Shown here one piece after another: positions 35,001-46,100 of a stretch of 64,000 nt of DNA (the stretch's first letter is position 1; the number at the start of each line of letters is the position of its first letter). The position numbers were made by a program, and so were the translations under genes. The stretch comes from Pycnopodia helianthoides. Taxonomy: Eukaryota > Echinodermata > Asteroidea > Forcipulatida > Asteriidae. The stretch spans positions 14,955,757 through 15,019,756 of the forward strand of contig CM063251.1 of NCBI GenBank assembly GCA_032158295.1. The letters run 5' to 3'. The notes below the pieces were generated by a model, which saw only the letters and a program-made list of their open reading frames with translations, was not told the DNA's origin and did not search any database.

Positions 35001-38000
35001 AGATTAAATTTCCGAAAATGCCACGTTCCGTATATCTCTAGTGGATATTGTTGTGAATATTTCTGTCCCTTTTCGATTTACTCTCAAATCGAATTAAGAG
35101 CCGCAGTGCCCTGGGAATTTCAACCCGATACCCCTAGAGGACTGCGACATGTCTATGTTTCAGCTGCACCGGAAAAGGTTAACGGAACTGGGTTGGCCCG
35201 AGAAATCGGGCACCCTTCCTGAAACCACGGCACCAGCTTAGGCTCTGGATAAGGCTTGGGCTTGGGCTTGGGCTTGGGCTCTGGCTTGGGTTCTGGTTTA
35301 GGCTCTGGCTTAGGCTCTGGCTGGCTTAGGCTCTGGATTATGCTTTGGCTTAGGCTCATGAAAAAACTTAGCACATTTATTTGCTGGTTTTCCGGGAACA
35401 GTTTTTCAGGGACACCGGAATTGATGAGTTATTGTATACACGGTGGTTGCATGACCAGTTGGAATATTATACAGTGTACCCTTTAATCCAATTTTTAGGA
35501 CCATCTTGTATTTCTATTTCGGCCCCGAATGAGGATTTTGTTTTTAAAGATGCCGAGCTTCACTCACCCGAATGCAAAAGCGAAGGCACTGGTCGCCAAG
35601 ATGAAGGCGTTTTTATCCATGATAGACGTAATGTTTCTGAAGCCCTGTTAATTACAACAACAACAAATATCAAATTATCAATTCGGGTCAGAATATCACA
35701 TTCACAGTGTCACAATAATTATAAAGACAATCGATCCGAATATGAAGTCGCTATTTCGTCTGGTCACATACATTATCAAGAACTACATCTGGAAATTCCG
35801 AATAAAATGTGTTTTGTGGCTAACCCATTTAGAATACAATTATCTCAACCAAGACTATAACACACTTGATCAGTAATCGTCAGAAACCTGATTTGCATAT
35901 TGTTACGTGTCCGTGTTGCAAAAGTTTGCCCGCAAAAGCAGAAAAATGGAGCCGCGATCTTTCTTTTTTTCCCAAGCTGCTGGAAGCCAGATTTCACCAT
36001 TGAACAAATTCAACCAGGATGTACTGTAGAGACACGGGAAGGATCGAGCCTGGCCCATTAAAAAGGACCATCATTCACCAAAATACTGCACGAAAAATCA
36101 CTAAGACGTACAGACAAAAGCACACAAGTCACAATACAGACACTGAAATAGCAGTAGGGCAGCACAATCACTTATGTAAAGGTGAAAGGTCAACACGAGG
36201 CAGGCAAATACACAACTAACACTACAACTTGGAATGTTTCTCTGGTACGATTTATTATAAAGACAAAACAATACGCACAGAGAGCTCTACAACATTATCC
36301 CTTCAAAATGAAAATTATTTATAGCATTGCCATATAATTATAGAGAGAAATAATATCAAGAATAATGTGCTCCCTCCCCCTCTTGCTCAAAAACTAAAAT
36401 GGAAAAGAGAGTGAGTCCAAACTTAAGGTCGCGGACCCAAACTTAAAGTTTTTACAGTAAATATGCAAACAAGAAAGTTGCATCCAGCCAAAGTAAGATT
36501 GAGGGCACACTTGCGTTCACAACAGAACTGTTTCTGTATGAAATATCTCTGCACCAAAAATATGTGGAACTATATTTTCAAGTTTGTGCTACACACATAT
36601 TTGTTTTGATGTCAGATTGAAGTTCATAGTTGAAATGTTATGCGATTAATTTAAACCTCCGTGTACTCACTAGATATAAAGTTCTGGTAAATTTCTGAAG
36701 TTTTGTGCTGGGAGCGTATGACTGTCTGTCTCTGGTGTGTCGCTTTAGCAGATACAGCCCATTGGCCTAAAAAAGAAGAAGATAAGTATTTGGTGAAATC
36801 AAAAATCAAATTAAATTAGCCCATAATGAAGACAGTTAATCTGTAGGGAACGGACTGAGCCACGCCCAAGGGGGTGGGGCCAGCGAGGCCCACCCCTTTT
36901 CAACCCAAATATCAACATTACAAGAGTCCCAAATTTATTATGGTAATTTAACGTTACCACGCAACTAAAGCAATACCAGTACTGCACCCCAAATATATAT
37001 CGACTCAATTCACCTGACGTTATGACCATGGTAAATTTTGGTTGCGCCATTTTTGTCATCCGATTCCCCGATTTACCCTCAGGCCGTTCCCAAATTGGAG
37101 GCTACGGCTATGGCTAACGACTGTTGCTAAAGGTGTTTCTAAGGACGTCCTATATTCTTCAACGCATGATGACGCAGCGATCAAGCCGTAGCCGTCAATT
37201 CCGACATGGCCTCATCCGTGCGTGCAGGTTGACTGCCAAAATGGCAGACCGTGGGCAGATGTGACGTCAATGCAAGGCCTGCAAAGTCTAGGCCCCAGCC
37301 TCTGGTACTTACCCTGTCTTTGAACATTTCAAGGTGCGAGCAGCCACGGTTGTACGAGTACGCTTGCGTCAAAACCTGGATGGTCTGTGGCCATTTTCTT
37401 TGCTGCGGTAAGAGCAGTGTTCAACAAGAGGTTTTTTATAACAAACAGTCATGTTAATAAGGTTATAATTTTTTAGCCTTCGAAAAAAAATCTGCTAGTG
37501 TCCAAACGTCAGGCCACAAACTATTTGTTTGCAACTTTTAAGTATAATGGACACCAGACTAACAGTAATTAATCTTGTATGCTCTTTGTTTTTGAGTCAC
37601 AAAATTAATGTAACATTTTTGCGTAACATGCCTTAAAAAGTCAACGTTACATATCGACTTAAATTGCCGTGCAGTTCGAAGTATTTTCGACAGCGTGTGG
37701 CGTGTGAAAATGGTTCGAGTATTATACAACTGTAAATTTAAAGAGAAATTGTAAATTTAGAGTCTATCCAGCCCCATACTTCCCAAGTGCTTTTCTTTCT
37801 TTTGATTCCCGTTTCTTAAATATTGTTTTCTCTCTTTGTCGTTTCTTTTTATTCTTAATTTCTGTATTTTTTCCTATTTTTATTTTATAATTTTTTTATT
37901 TTGTCTGGGCCGAATAATACCGAAGATCGTATAGGCCTACCTCGGCGAGTAGATACGGACTGCCAGGGAAAATCGTTGGTAGGAGTACGGCCGATACCAC

Positions 38001-40368
38001 GGGAAGCAGTGACGTCACCAAACAGAAGATACGCCAGTTCGCGAATGGGCTGCCTGCGAAGCCTCCTGTGAAATGAAACACCACAAATCGTGTCTTTCTA
38101 AATCAGCCCAAAATCGTGTTTGTCGAGTGACGCAGGGAGATAAACCAAAACCATTTTCCAAACCTCGGCTTTATAGTCTCCGGCTCCGGGCTTCGTTTTC
38201 TTCCTACCTCCATGTTTTGATGTTGAAACACCGTGCAAAATGCCCACTGCCCCGACTGACGGAACCGGAGCTGGAGCCAAAGACTGGCTCTTAATCAGCG
38301 ACCTTTTAAGATTGGCAGAAAAGATCCGAAGAGGGCGGCAAATTGATTAGTAGAGGCAAACGATGGACAGTTTTTCGTAAGAGACCGAAGTGCTGATGTA
38401 GCTGATGTTGGACTAGAACTTGTAATGACCCTTAAAAGACATTGTGTAATTTGTATCCAAAAGCTTACTTGTTATAAAGATGGTAGTGGTAGTAAGCATC
38501 CTGCGAAAATACTTTTGCATGAAATGTCCCCGTTGATTAGATATCAATAAAAGTATGTCGACAAGGAAAAAACCAATGATCTTACCGTCTGTCACACTTG
38601 AGGCAAACACCGTAGTAACCATTGGAGTTAACATGGCACCGAGGACCGTAAAGGTAAGGAGAGCACAGACCGTCTTATGTGCGATACGTCTCGGTGTGAA
38701 CTCAGTCAAATAAGCGAAGGGGATCGAAATCGCACCGCCGGTTCTGAAAAAGAACAGTGACGAGATAAAAAATACTATAGAAAGATGTTAGGTCCGTTTT
38801 TTAGCCGATTTAATAAAAAAAAACAATTGGTTTAAATTTAAAAAAAAACTAGATTCCCGTCCATCAGCCAATTACAAGTTAACGTGTTTCCTGTATTATG
38901 TGCGCATTGTCTGTGGCAATATGCGAAAGTTTGGGTATGTGTTTCGTTTTGTAAACAGCATCATCTGTTAAAAATCGTTCGGAGACAAAAAAAATCTTTA
39001 AATATATATATTTTCGGCGAAAATCAGACCATGCAACTTTAAAATAAATGTTTTTGTCATAAAGTGTTCAGTATGAATTTTGTACAGCACACTAGTGACA
39101 AAGATCAACAAAATTCTAATAAAGAGCTATTAGATTGATCTGAACTGTGTATCAGTCTTAATTGCTATGAAAAGTGTGATGTCACAATACAAATCACTTT
39201 TTGAAGTTTGGGGGTCTGTTATACGAACCCAAGACTTGCAGTGACGAGAAAGACCATCAGAGCCGATTGGCTCTGGGCGAAGCAGGCTGCCAGTGCCGTG
39301 GAGACCCCACTCACTGCCAGACACGCACTGAGGGTTCGTCGTCTGCCACCGAGATCGGCAGCGCATCCCCAGAACATGCTCACGAATATCACCCCAACAA
39401 AAACCGAACCTCCTGTTGAAAGAAAATGTGAAAGATTCGAAACAAAAGGTGATTTTCAATTGATTTTTAAAACAGAAATAAATAAATTGGGTTGCAAAAT
39501 GTTGAAAATAAAAATGGGGATTGACTTTATACAATGTTGTAACATCGTAGATTGATGAAGATCTCAGTCTGAGGTATTAAAAGCCAAATGGCGACAGCTG
39601 GGCGGATTCTAAGCCGCAGCCTAGGCTGCAGTTAAAGCCATAGCCAAAGCCCTTGTTTCCAAAAGGAGCCATGGGAAAAAAAAGTAAATTCGGTTCGTGT
39701 TTTCACGTTCGCTTAACTTTAACCTATTTATTGCTGCACGTCAAATTGGTCAAAGATGTGGGGGGAAACAAATCCATCAGTATAAAGTGGAGAAACTTTA
39801 AAACTCGTCTCTATTTATAATTCAATCCTCTTCTTTGAAAGTAGAAACAAACTAACTCATGTCTCGAGTACTTACTTAACCATCCAGTAGATGCATCACT
39901 CAGACATAAGTCCCGTGTGATGTCCGGCAGCAAATATCCAATGAACCCCAACTGGACACTGCTGTAGAGCATCCCACAGCCGCACACAACCAACAACAGC
40001 CACTGCAACTTCCCAAATCCAACAAGCTCCAACAGTCTCTCCATTGCCTTGTCGAGTTCTTCCGCTCTCTCCTGCGAGCCCGAGGGGTTCCTCTTGTCGA
40101 TTGCTGTCTGGTAGGCCGAGGGACCGAGTTCGTGGTTTCTTTGTTGGCTCGACTTGACTTGCATACTATTGGAGTTTCTGCTGCTCTGGCTGGGCTCAAG
40201 TCGTAGCTCGATGTCGTCATCCATGGCCCCGAAGCGAGAAGCTCGGCTGTTGTTTGGGCCTCTTCTGCTCCGTCCACTCACGGAATATATCTCCACCTCA
40301 TCCTGATCCTCGTCTTCGGCATCCCTCCCGTCATATCTGATCTCCTGATCGTAGCGGCTAGACGCCAT
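31913..40368 (-). CDS. SV2-like major facilitator transporter, complete ten-exon gene
   Basis: This gene encodes a synaptic vesicle glycoprotein 2 (SV2)-like membrane protein of the major facilitator superfamily. Vertebrate SV2 proteins sit in secretory-vesicle membranes. I joined ten exons by GT-AG boundaries and matching phases: 40368-39876, 39412-39229, 38743-38586, 38065-37941, 37402-37313, 36766-36671, 35644-35568, 34231-33744, 33063-32904 and 32081-31913. They total 2040 nt, or 679 residues plus stop, close to vertebrate SV2B at about 683. Visible landmarks are an acidic, Ser/Arg-rich cytosolic N terminus (1-118), TM1 from about 122, CLSD at 155-158, MFS motif A (GCAADLGGRRR, 180-190), GG before TM4 (228-229), a pentapeptide-repeat luminal domain (about 449-521) and a GCAVDV motif matching vertebrate GCPLDV. 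The C terminus lacks the LPETRG-like motif of vertebrate SV2. The family call is secure; which SV2 subtype it is remains unclear. Several MITEs and a hexamer array lie in its introns. Confidence 0.92.
32440..32612 (+). mobile_element. Short element with CCAAT-like and YY1-like motifs, copy 2 (SV2-like intron 9)
   Basis: The ends AATAGACCTT and GAGGTCTATT are inverted. ATTGGCC and AAGATGGCGGC are conserved with copy 1, while the CRE sites have decayed (TGACATTA, TGAAGTCA). Confidence 0.65.
32904..33063 (-). CDS. SV2-like exon 9 (TM9-TM10)
   Basis: The acceptor is ACTATCTAG and the donor GTAACC at 32903, phase 1 in and 2 out. It encodes YGALVTAVTVVFGFFPLTGW and a second hydrophobic segment ending FPTHKR. 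This aligns with the SSVMSCVSCFFLSFGNSE to LYPSDKR stretch of SV2. Confidence 0.88.
33744..34231 (-). CDS. SV2-like exon 8 (luminal pentapeptide-repeat domain, TM8)
   Basis: This 488-nt exon, phase 2 in and 1 out, encodes residues 408-571. After TM7 comes the luminal loop with repeating aromatic-x-x-small-x units (FIDTTFENVSF, CAFVGSSFERV, CTFVNTMFRDTDF, FVNSEFVNSSY), the pentapeptide-repeat pattern of the SV2 luminal domain. Four N-glycosylation sequons are visible, at residues 428 (NAS), 434 (NRT), 458 (NVS) and 518 (NSS). The loop closes with GCAVDV and is followed by TM8. The exon is GC-richer than its introns. Confidence 0.93.
34490..34795 (-). mobile_element. Diverged MITE-like repeat, family D, copy 2 (SV2-like intron 7)
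   Basis: It shares AAGGGAAGTTTTTCACCATA-type and ATCTTTACCATAATACC segments with the 27.4-kb copy and ends near CACACCTTTAAA. Confidence 0.5.
35249..35365 (+). repeat. Hexanucleotide array (GGCTTG/GGCTCT)n in SV2-like intron 7
   Basis: About 20 units. The left flank (TGAAACCACGGCACCAGCTT) resembles the flank of the 2.4-kb array (CGAAACCACGATGGCTT), so both may derive from one dispersed element. Confidence 0.85.
35568..35644 (-). CDS. SV2-like exon 7 (TM7)
   Basis: The acceptor is AATTAACAG and the donor GTGAGT at 35567, phase 0 in and 2 out. It encodes GFRNITSIMDKNAFILATSA and a hydrophobic run ending in FG that continues into exon 8 (FCSWTLWLSDFI). This parallels SFSYYGLTVWFPDMI of vertebrate SV2 TM7. 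Confidence 0.85.
36671..36766 (-). CDS. SV2-like exon 6 (cytosolic loop)
   Basis: This 96-nt exon, phase 0 at both ends, lies between CTTTTTTAG and GTGAGT. It encodes a basic 32-residue stretch (ANGLYLLKRHTRDRQ...) continuing the central loop. Similarity to other SV2 proteins is weak here, as expected for this variable loop. The call rests on phase, splice sites and position. Confidence 0.75.
37081..37212 (+). mobile_element. Small MITE with hexamer termini, copy 2 (SV2-like intron 5)
   Basis: The ends AGGCCGTTCCCAAATTGGAG and GTCAATTCCGACATGGCCT bound an element with only two GGCTA(C/T) units per side. It ends about 100 bp from exon 5. Confidence 0.72.
37313..37402 (-). CDS. SV2-like exon 5 (cytosolic loop)
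   Basis: This 90-nt exon, phase 0 at both ends, lies between TTACCGCAG and GTAAGT. It encodes 30 polar residues (QRKWPQTIQVLTQAY...) that align by position with the WMVLKQVHDTN segment of the SV2 central cytosolic loop. A small foldback element lies about 100 bp downstream in the following intron. Confidence 0.85.
37941..38065 (-). CDS. SV2-like exon 4 (TM6)
   Basis: The acceptor is TTTCACAG and the donor GTAGGC at 37940, phase 1 in and 0 out. It encodes ANWRIFCLVTSLLPVVSAVL and then a FPGSPYLLAE tail. This corresponds to SWRVFVLVCAFPSV...QPESPRFFLE in vertebrate SV2, the end of the first six-helix bundle. Confidence 0.9.
38586..38743 (-). CDS. SV2-like exon 3 (TM4-TM5)
   Basis: The exon lies between TTTTTCAG and GTAAGA (38585), phase 2 in and 1 out. 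It encodes TGGAISIPFAYLTEFTPRR, which matches the GGSIPIVFSYFSEF...KR stretch of vertebrate SV2, followed by a hydrophobic TM5 segment. Confidence 0.9.
39229..39412 (-). CDS. SV2-like exon 2 (TM2, motif A, TM3)
   Basis: The acceptor is CAACAG and the donor GTTCGT at 39228. The phase is 1 in and 2 out. Frame-correct translation gives a TM2 segment, the MFS loop motif GCAADLGGRRR and a TM3 segment ending ASLG. Counting from FAQSQS to exon 3 gives the same spacing as vertebrate SV2 (FVQGYG to GIGGSIP), which fixes the donor at 39228 rather than the GTATAA four bases downstream. Confidence 0.88.
39876..40368 (-). CDS. SV2-like exon 1 (start, N-terminal tail, TM1)
   Basis: The start ATG is at 40368-40366 in a good context (AAAATGGCG). 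The exon encodes 164 residues plus one nucleotide (phase 1). The tail is acidic at 15-26 (DAEDEDQDEVE) and Ser/Arg-rich at 31-46. A conserved FGKLQW segment (118-123) leads into TM1 (LLLVVCGCGMLYSS...), then LPDI and LCLSD, which are hallmarks of SV2 proteins. The donor is GTAAGT at 39875. Confidence 0.92.
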
Positions 40369-42875
40369 TTTGGATTCAGGTGTACTCTCACACTACGTCC
40401 GATCACAGTCTTTTGATCACTAATTGTTGTGCATCTGTCTCTGAACGCAACGTCATAAGGTTCCACCGCCGTGTGTCAGGCGATTGTTGTTTCCAGCACC
40501 TGTGCGTACAATCAATAAACGCTTTTGAAATAAACCGTTTCAATCGATGTCGTTAGGCTGTGGGAACTGCAGCAAATACCCACCCATTTAATTCTAAATA
40601 ATTATCTTACCCTGTGAATAGAAACAGTTTCAAGGAAGAAATATTTGAATTTTGGCGGACATTTTCAGATATTCCCCACGCGGCACCCCCCCCCCCCCCA
40701 AGAAGGTATTCAGGCCTATAACAGTGCCGTAGCGCAGAGTTCTTTAAATTCATATTTCAATGAGACCCTGGATCCTTTGGCATAGTGTACAGGCCTAGAG
40801 TTTTTTTTTTTTAAAGTTAGTCACTTGTTTTCGCTCTTTGTCAACATGGTTGTGAACTTGTTAATAAACACTGGGGTTCACACACTGCATGGTTAAGAAT
40901 CACTGAATAAACACGACGAAGAAAGGACTTGAAACCATTCCATCGATGAATGCCTTCGTTGAGGGACATTTAAAAAGGAAGCTCTTTCCAAATTCGGATC
41001 AAAAAACGATCGACTGATTACCCCCAAAAATGCAAGACTTTCCCTGTTTGTCAAAAGCTCTAGGGCTAGCCTGCTGACTCGTCGTCGCAAGTAAAATTAT
41101 GTAGATAGTCACTGAGCCGATTGGACTATCCATTAATCGCCTGCAAAAAACTGCAGTTTTTGTTGATTTTTCTTCTTTTTTAAAATCAGTCTTATAATTT
41201 ACATTTTTCACAAAGAACGCTGGAAATTCTTACAAAAAGTGATTTCAAGCCAAAGTTGGTTGGCAAGCTGCCAATTTCGACGATGTTCTTTCGAAACAGG
41301 AGAAGACGCCCGCTCAGTCTGCACACACAAAAATGCACAAGCTGGATGCAACATTGACTCTAGAGGGCGGTCTAAAAAACGTAAACAGAACGCACGTTGA
41401 TCGACGGTGAACGTAAAACTTAAGGTGAACGTAATTAATTGTAAGCCTACCCTGCCCTGGCATAAAAAAAACTTGAATTCTTAGTGACTAAGTAAGTATT
41501 AATACTATTAAATATGTTTTATCAATCTAGTTTATCAATACCAACATAGTTGTTAACGGTAAAGTAGATTAGAAGATGAGTGACAATATAAATATTCTGG
41601 ACTCCCTCCCGCACACTCGGGAAAAAGGAAGGGAGCCTTGATCGATCCGACATGTCCGAGGGGATCACAGCATGGAGGTACTGTCGCTGCCCTAACACTA
41701 CAGTTACACATTAGTATTTGGGCTAGGGCTAACATATTTGTAAGAACGTGGAAGTAGAATTTAAAGACTAAAAACTCAAGGGCAAGATTAAACACGACAG
41801 TAACATGCAGCAACACTTATATTGCAGCCTGTCAAGGCATGGACGGTACAGTGCTATACATTAACACAGGTACCGGTACATCATTACATCATGTGCCTCA
41901 TGGACCATTGGCACTATTAGCATCATATAGGGAAGAAAGAAGTCCAGTACAGCGGATTGTCCATATACACGGTTTGGTAGAGTACGGTCAATTCACAGAG
42001 TTGATGACCCAAAGCTAGCGAACTTAAGTTACAGCTCTCTTTGCCATAGTTGCCATGGTTGCAGACTGATGTCAAAACAAAAGGGAGCCATCATAACAAG
42101 GTGGGCAAGGCTAGACCAGTCAGTAGCGTATCCAGGATTTTTACTCTCATGTAAAATTCAAACACGCAGCCAACATTAGTAATGATTGTCAAACATCAGT
42201 ATCCGCACTTAGTGTGACCCAAACCTTTACCCAAACAAACCAGTGAAAGTATCACATCAGTCGCATCTGGACCCAGTTTCATGGCGCTACTTTACTGCGG
42301 AATTCTGCACACGTACAGCACACTTCCCGTTCGTTAGTGCAGAATTTTGTGGTAAGGAGTACCATCAAATTGGGCCTGGCTTGTTCCTCCTTGCGTAAGT
42401 TATGAACAAAATGGGAGAGAAGGGTTTGTTGTTTGGGTTAGTCAGATGGTGGGGGGGGGATGGTGGGTGGGACAGTGGGGCAAGATGGTTCATTGTGTGT
42501 AGAACTACGCACAATGTTGTAGGCTACACTTGCACCCCCACTCCCCCCCCCCACACACACACACCCACATATTACAGCTAATACAACCAAACAGATCCAG
42601 TAAGAAGACTTGTACCAGCACCCCCGTCCACCAAAAACTTTACAGTGTTGTGAACACAAAATTACACTAGTAAAACAGTAAATCATGCTTAATGTTTATA
42701 CGTTAAAACGTTACCGTCTGTTATTCCAGATTCAATGAGATGATGGTTCTCTGTCCCTCCAGTGGCTTAAATCTTCAAATGCTAACCATAATGGAAATGT
42801 GAGACGATTCATATTGCTGGAATTTCAAATTATACAACATCAGTTGAATGAGTGCAAAAAGTGTTCAGAGTAACC
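40369..42875. other. Divergent intergenic region between the SV2-like and FBXL genes
   Basis: About 2.5 kb separates the two start codons, which point away from each other. It contains C, T and G runs and a CA tract near 42552. No clear TATA box was found for either gene. Confidence 0.55.
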
Positions 42876-43123
42876 ATGGCAACAGATGAGGTTTTTAGGA
42901 ACTGTTCTGATCTCCCCGATGAGATCATGCTGTATCACGTCTTGCCGCTGATGTCCATACGCGATGTGAACATCTGCAAACTCGTCTGCAAGAAGTGGCG
43001 ACACTACGTGAACTCTTACATCAAGAGGTTAAAGGTTATTGACCTGACGCCATGGGAGAGCATGGTAACCGAGGACCTGCTCTTGGGGATTGTGAAATAT
43101 GCAACGAATGTACGCGAACTGAG
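42876..43123 (+). CDS. FBXL exon 1 (F-box)
   Basis: The exon starts with a Kozak-like CCATGG and ends at donor GTGAGA (43124), phase 2. It encodes the F-box from about residue 10 and the beginning of the LRR region (KVIDLTPWESMVTEDLLLGI). Confidence 0.88.
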
Positions 43124-46100
43124 GTGAGATGTATTTGTGTAGAAAAACGTTCTAATTTATAAACATTTCTCAATATTTTGCCTTCAGTGTTTGATCTTGA
43201 AGGTTTTCCTGCACAGCATTTTAATGTTGCAGAATTGCAGTGAATATTTAAAAAAAAAAATAAAGAAAAAGCCTAAATAAATGAGGTCACAAATGTTTTG
43301 GCAACTTTCTTTTATAGAGAAGGGCACTTCTCAGTTTAAGAAATTAGAAAGTTTATCACATGGGAAATTCAAGGGGGCACCAAGGCTTAGACCAAAAGAA
43401 TGCAGCATAGCGTGTTGACACTGCAGTCTCCAGCCTAGGGTATCTTAGGGTAGTCTCCATCCTGCTGATAGATTGAGACCCATCATCCTCACTCCTCAGG
43501 TCTTCAATTCAAGGAGGTTGCCGGTCCCTTGAAAAAACAGGGGTCCGACCCCTTGGACGTTGCAACAGCCTGCTTTAAATTCCTCGCCTTAACCAAAATC
43601 TCCTCATCGCCATTCTGTCACAATCCAATTATGCAGGTTAGATCTGTGCTGGAGAGCTGTAACGGACACCACCATCACCGCCGCTGCCCAAGCCTGTCGC
43701 AACCTGAAGGTTTTTGCCGCAAGTAGATGCGGGAATCTGACAGATAATGCCATCGTCACCATGGCGGAGATGTGCCCCAATCTGGAGGAGCTGGATCTCA
43801 GCAGCTGCTTCGGGGTAAGGTTGGAAATTATTAGGGTTAGTGTCGTGGCCGAGCGGTCTAGTGCACCGGACTCAAGGTCTGGTGTTGTCATGGGTCAACC
43901 ATGTCCTGTCGTTCTTGAGCAAGACACTTGTTCAGTAACGTGTAGTCTTATGTGTTGTTTATTGTACATAAAAGAACCCAGTACACTTATTATGTTTCTG
44001 CCATGGTTGGCTGCAGATTGCACAGCATGACCTTGTCAACCCTTACAAAGTGCTGTATAAATGGGTATCATAATTTAAACATAGTTGTGCATACCTGTTG
44101 TTAGAATAACGAGTACTTTGACATGCCCATCGTGTAAGGTAAGTGCTGTTTGAAAGAACTGCGTATTGTTATCTTATTATTATTATTATTAAAAATGGAG
44201 TAGTTTGCATTGAAGATCCCTTTTTTCAAACTACTGTTACAACAAACTTTAAAAAAAATCACTTTATCCAAATCCTGGCTAAACCATGCCCCCAAAATTC
44301 TATAGTATCATCATTTTGCAGATAGTTTGGGACTTACCATCTGTATGTTACATTCGTTCTGAAGTCCTGCCCACAAAATCATTGTTAACCAGAGATATCA
44401 AACTTCTTGTGTACCGCCCTCTTGTGGCTGGTATGTCAAGACCACCACTTCCTCCTATACATGCATTTATGTACATGAAATCTGAGACATCAAGTGATAA
44501 ACCACAAGGGAAACTGACTAGGTACATCGTACATACAAATCAATGCTGGCCAAGCAAATTATTTGATCCGGATTTGAACCTGCATCCTTCGGTTTAACAT
44601 GCCGGTGCTTTACCAACTGAACAATCTGGCAGTCTCCCTTTTTTTCCCAATTTCTTTTTTGGTCTTTTCTCAACTGGAAAGAATGAAAACAGTAAGGCCC
44701 CGTCAGTGCTATAATCAGAGCCTTGCACAAGTAACCCTAAACCCAAACCCCAAATGAAACAAAGTGTTGTTTTTTTTCAAACGGACAAAACCAAAATGAA
44801 TCCTTCATCGACCAACCCCAAACCAAAATACATGAAGATCAATAACAGATTGGTCTTCAAGAATATATTCCAATGCCAGAAACAACAAATTTGTCAAATG
44901 ATCAGAAAAGAATTCACAATCAGGATTTTGTTTAGGAAGTCACATGACTAAAACTTATCCCAACCAGTTGATCTGTCATTCTTATTGCATGAATCCTTCA
45001 GATTAGCGATGAGGCTCTTTGTGGGTTAGCCGATAACGCCAAGAACTTGAAAGAGCTTCACATGAGCAGTGTCTACGGTGTGACGGACTACGGAGTCAGC
45101 CAGCTGGCCTTCAAGTGCTCACTGCTTCAGAATCTGGACGTGAGCTACTGCTCCGTCGTCAGTAATATCGGCCTGCAGGCGTTCCTGAACAAAGAGGGGC
45201 CGCTGGCTCTGACGCAGCTTCGAGTCAAGAACTGCCACAGGGTAAATGAGTTGAGCAAGGTTTGGTTTCAAGTAGATGAAAGCTAGTAACAACAGAGGGC
45301 AGTATATAGCATTGACCATTTTCCATCTGCAGCTCCCTGCATCATTTTGCAATATCACAATTTTCAAGGGATCGATAGGAAACTTCTGACATGTTCACTC
45401 AAACTCTTCTTCTCCAGGTTCAACTTCTTTTTTTCTCTCTCTCTCTTTTTAATAGCAACCTTCTTAAAGGTATTATACAGGATTGGTAGAGCTTACAAAA
45501 CAGTCACAAACAAAGTTCATGTTTTGTGTGATTAACCATATACATGAAATAACAAACCTAAACAAAATTTGAGCTCAATTAGTCATGAGGTCACAAGAAA
45601 ATAGTGAAAAGAGACCTTATGTGTTTTCTGTTTTTCAAACATCAAGTTTATTATTGCGTGCGATAAAAACTATTGTTTTAATCATTTCTCAGAAACGATA
45701 GCATTTTAGGCAGAAATATTTTAAGGAACCCTTTCTACCATTACTTACTTTAAGTCATGTAAGTTATGTGTGAATTTGTGAACATTTGTGTTTTTTGATC
45801 TTACCAATAGTGTACAGGGCCTTTAAAGTAAGGACCATCGCAATTAGTTTAAAACCAACTTTAATTCATATGTATTTTCTATGTGGGAGGACACACTTGT
45901 AAGTGTGTATTTTCAAAGGCTACAAAGTGGAATACATTATGAGCCCAACACCAAAGTATTTCTGGGAAAGGCGCTCAATGTGAAGACAATCGTATCATCA
46001 GCCATGACAGTGTTGTGATTTTAAAAGCTTTGTCTGGGAACATGGATAACAACATAAACTAGGACACTAACCAGTGCTAACAGTCAACTCAGCTGAATTG

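Noticed and set aside
39223..39228. GTATAA as donor of SV2-like exon 2
   Set aside because: It would leave exon 3 out of frame. The GTTCGT donor at 39228 gives correct phase and the conserved spacing.
42852..42875. Longer F-box protein start at 42852
   Set aside because: The codon there is GTG. The ATG at 42876 has a strong context and begins the conserved region.
43604..43891. Minus-strand ORF of 95 codons opposite FBXL exon 2
   Set aside because: It is antisense to a well-supported coding exon and has no similarity.
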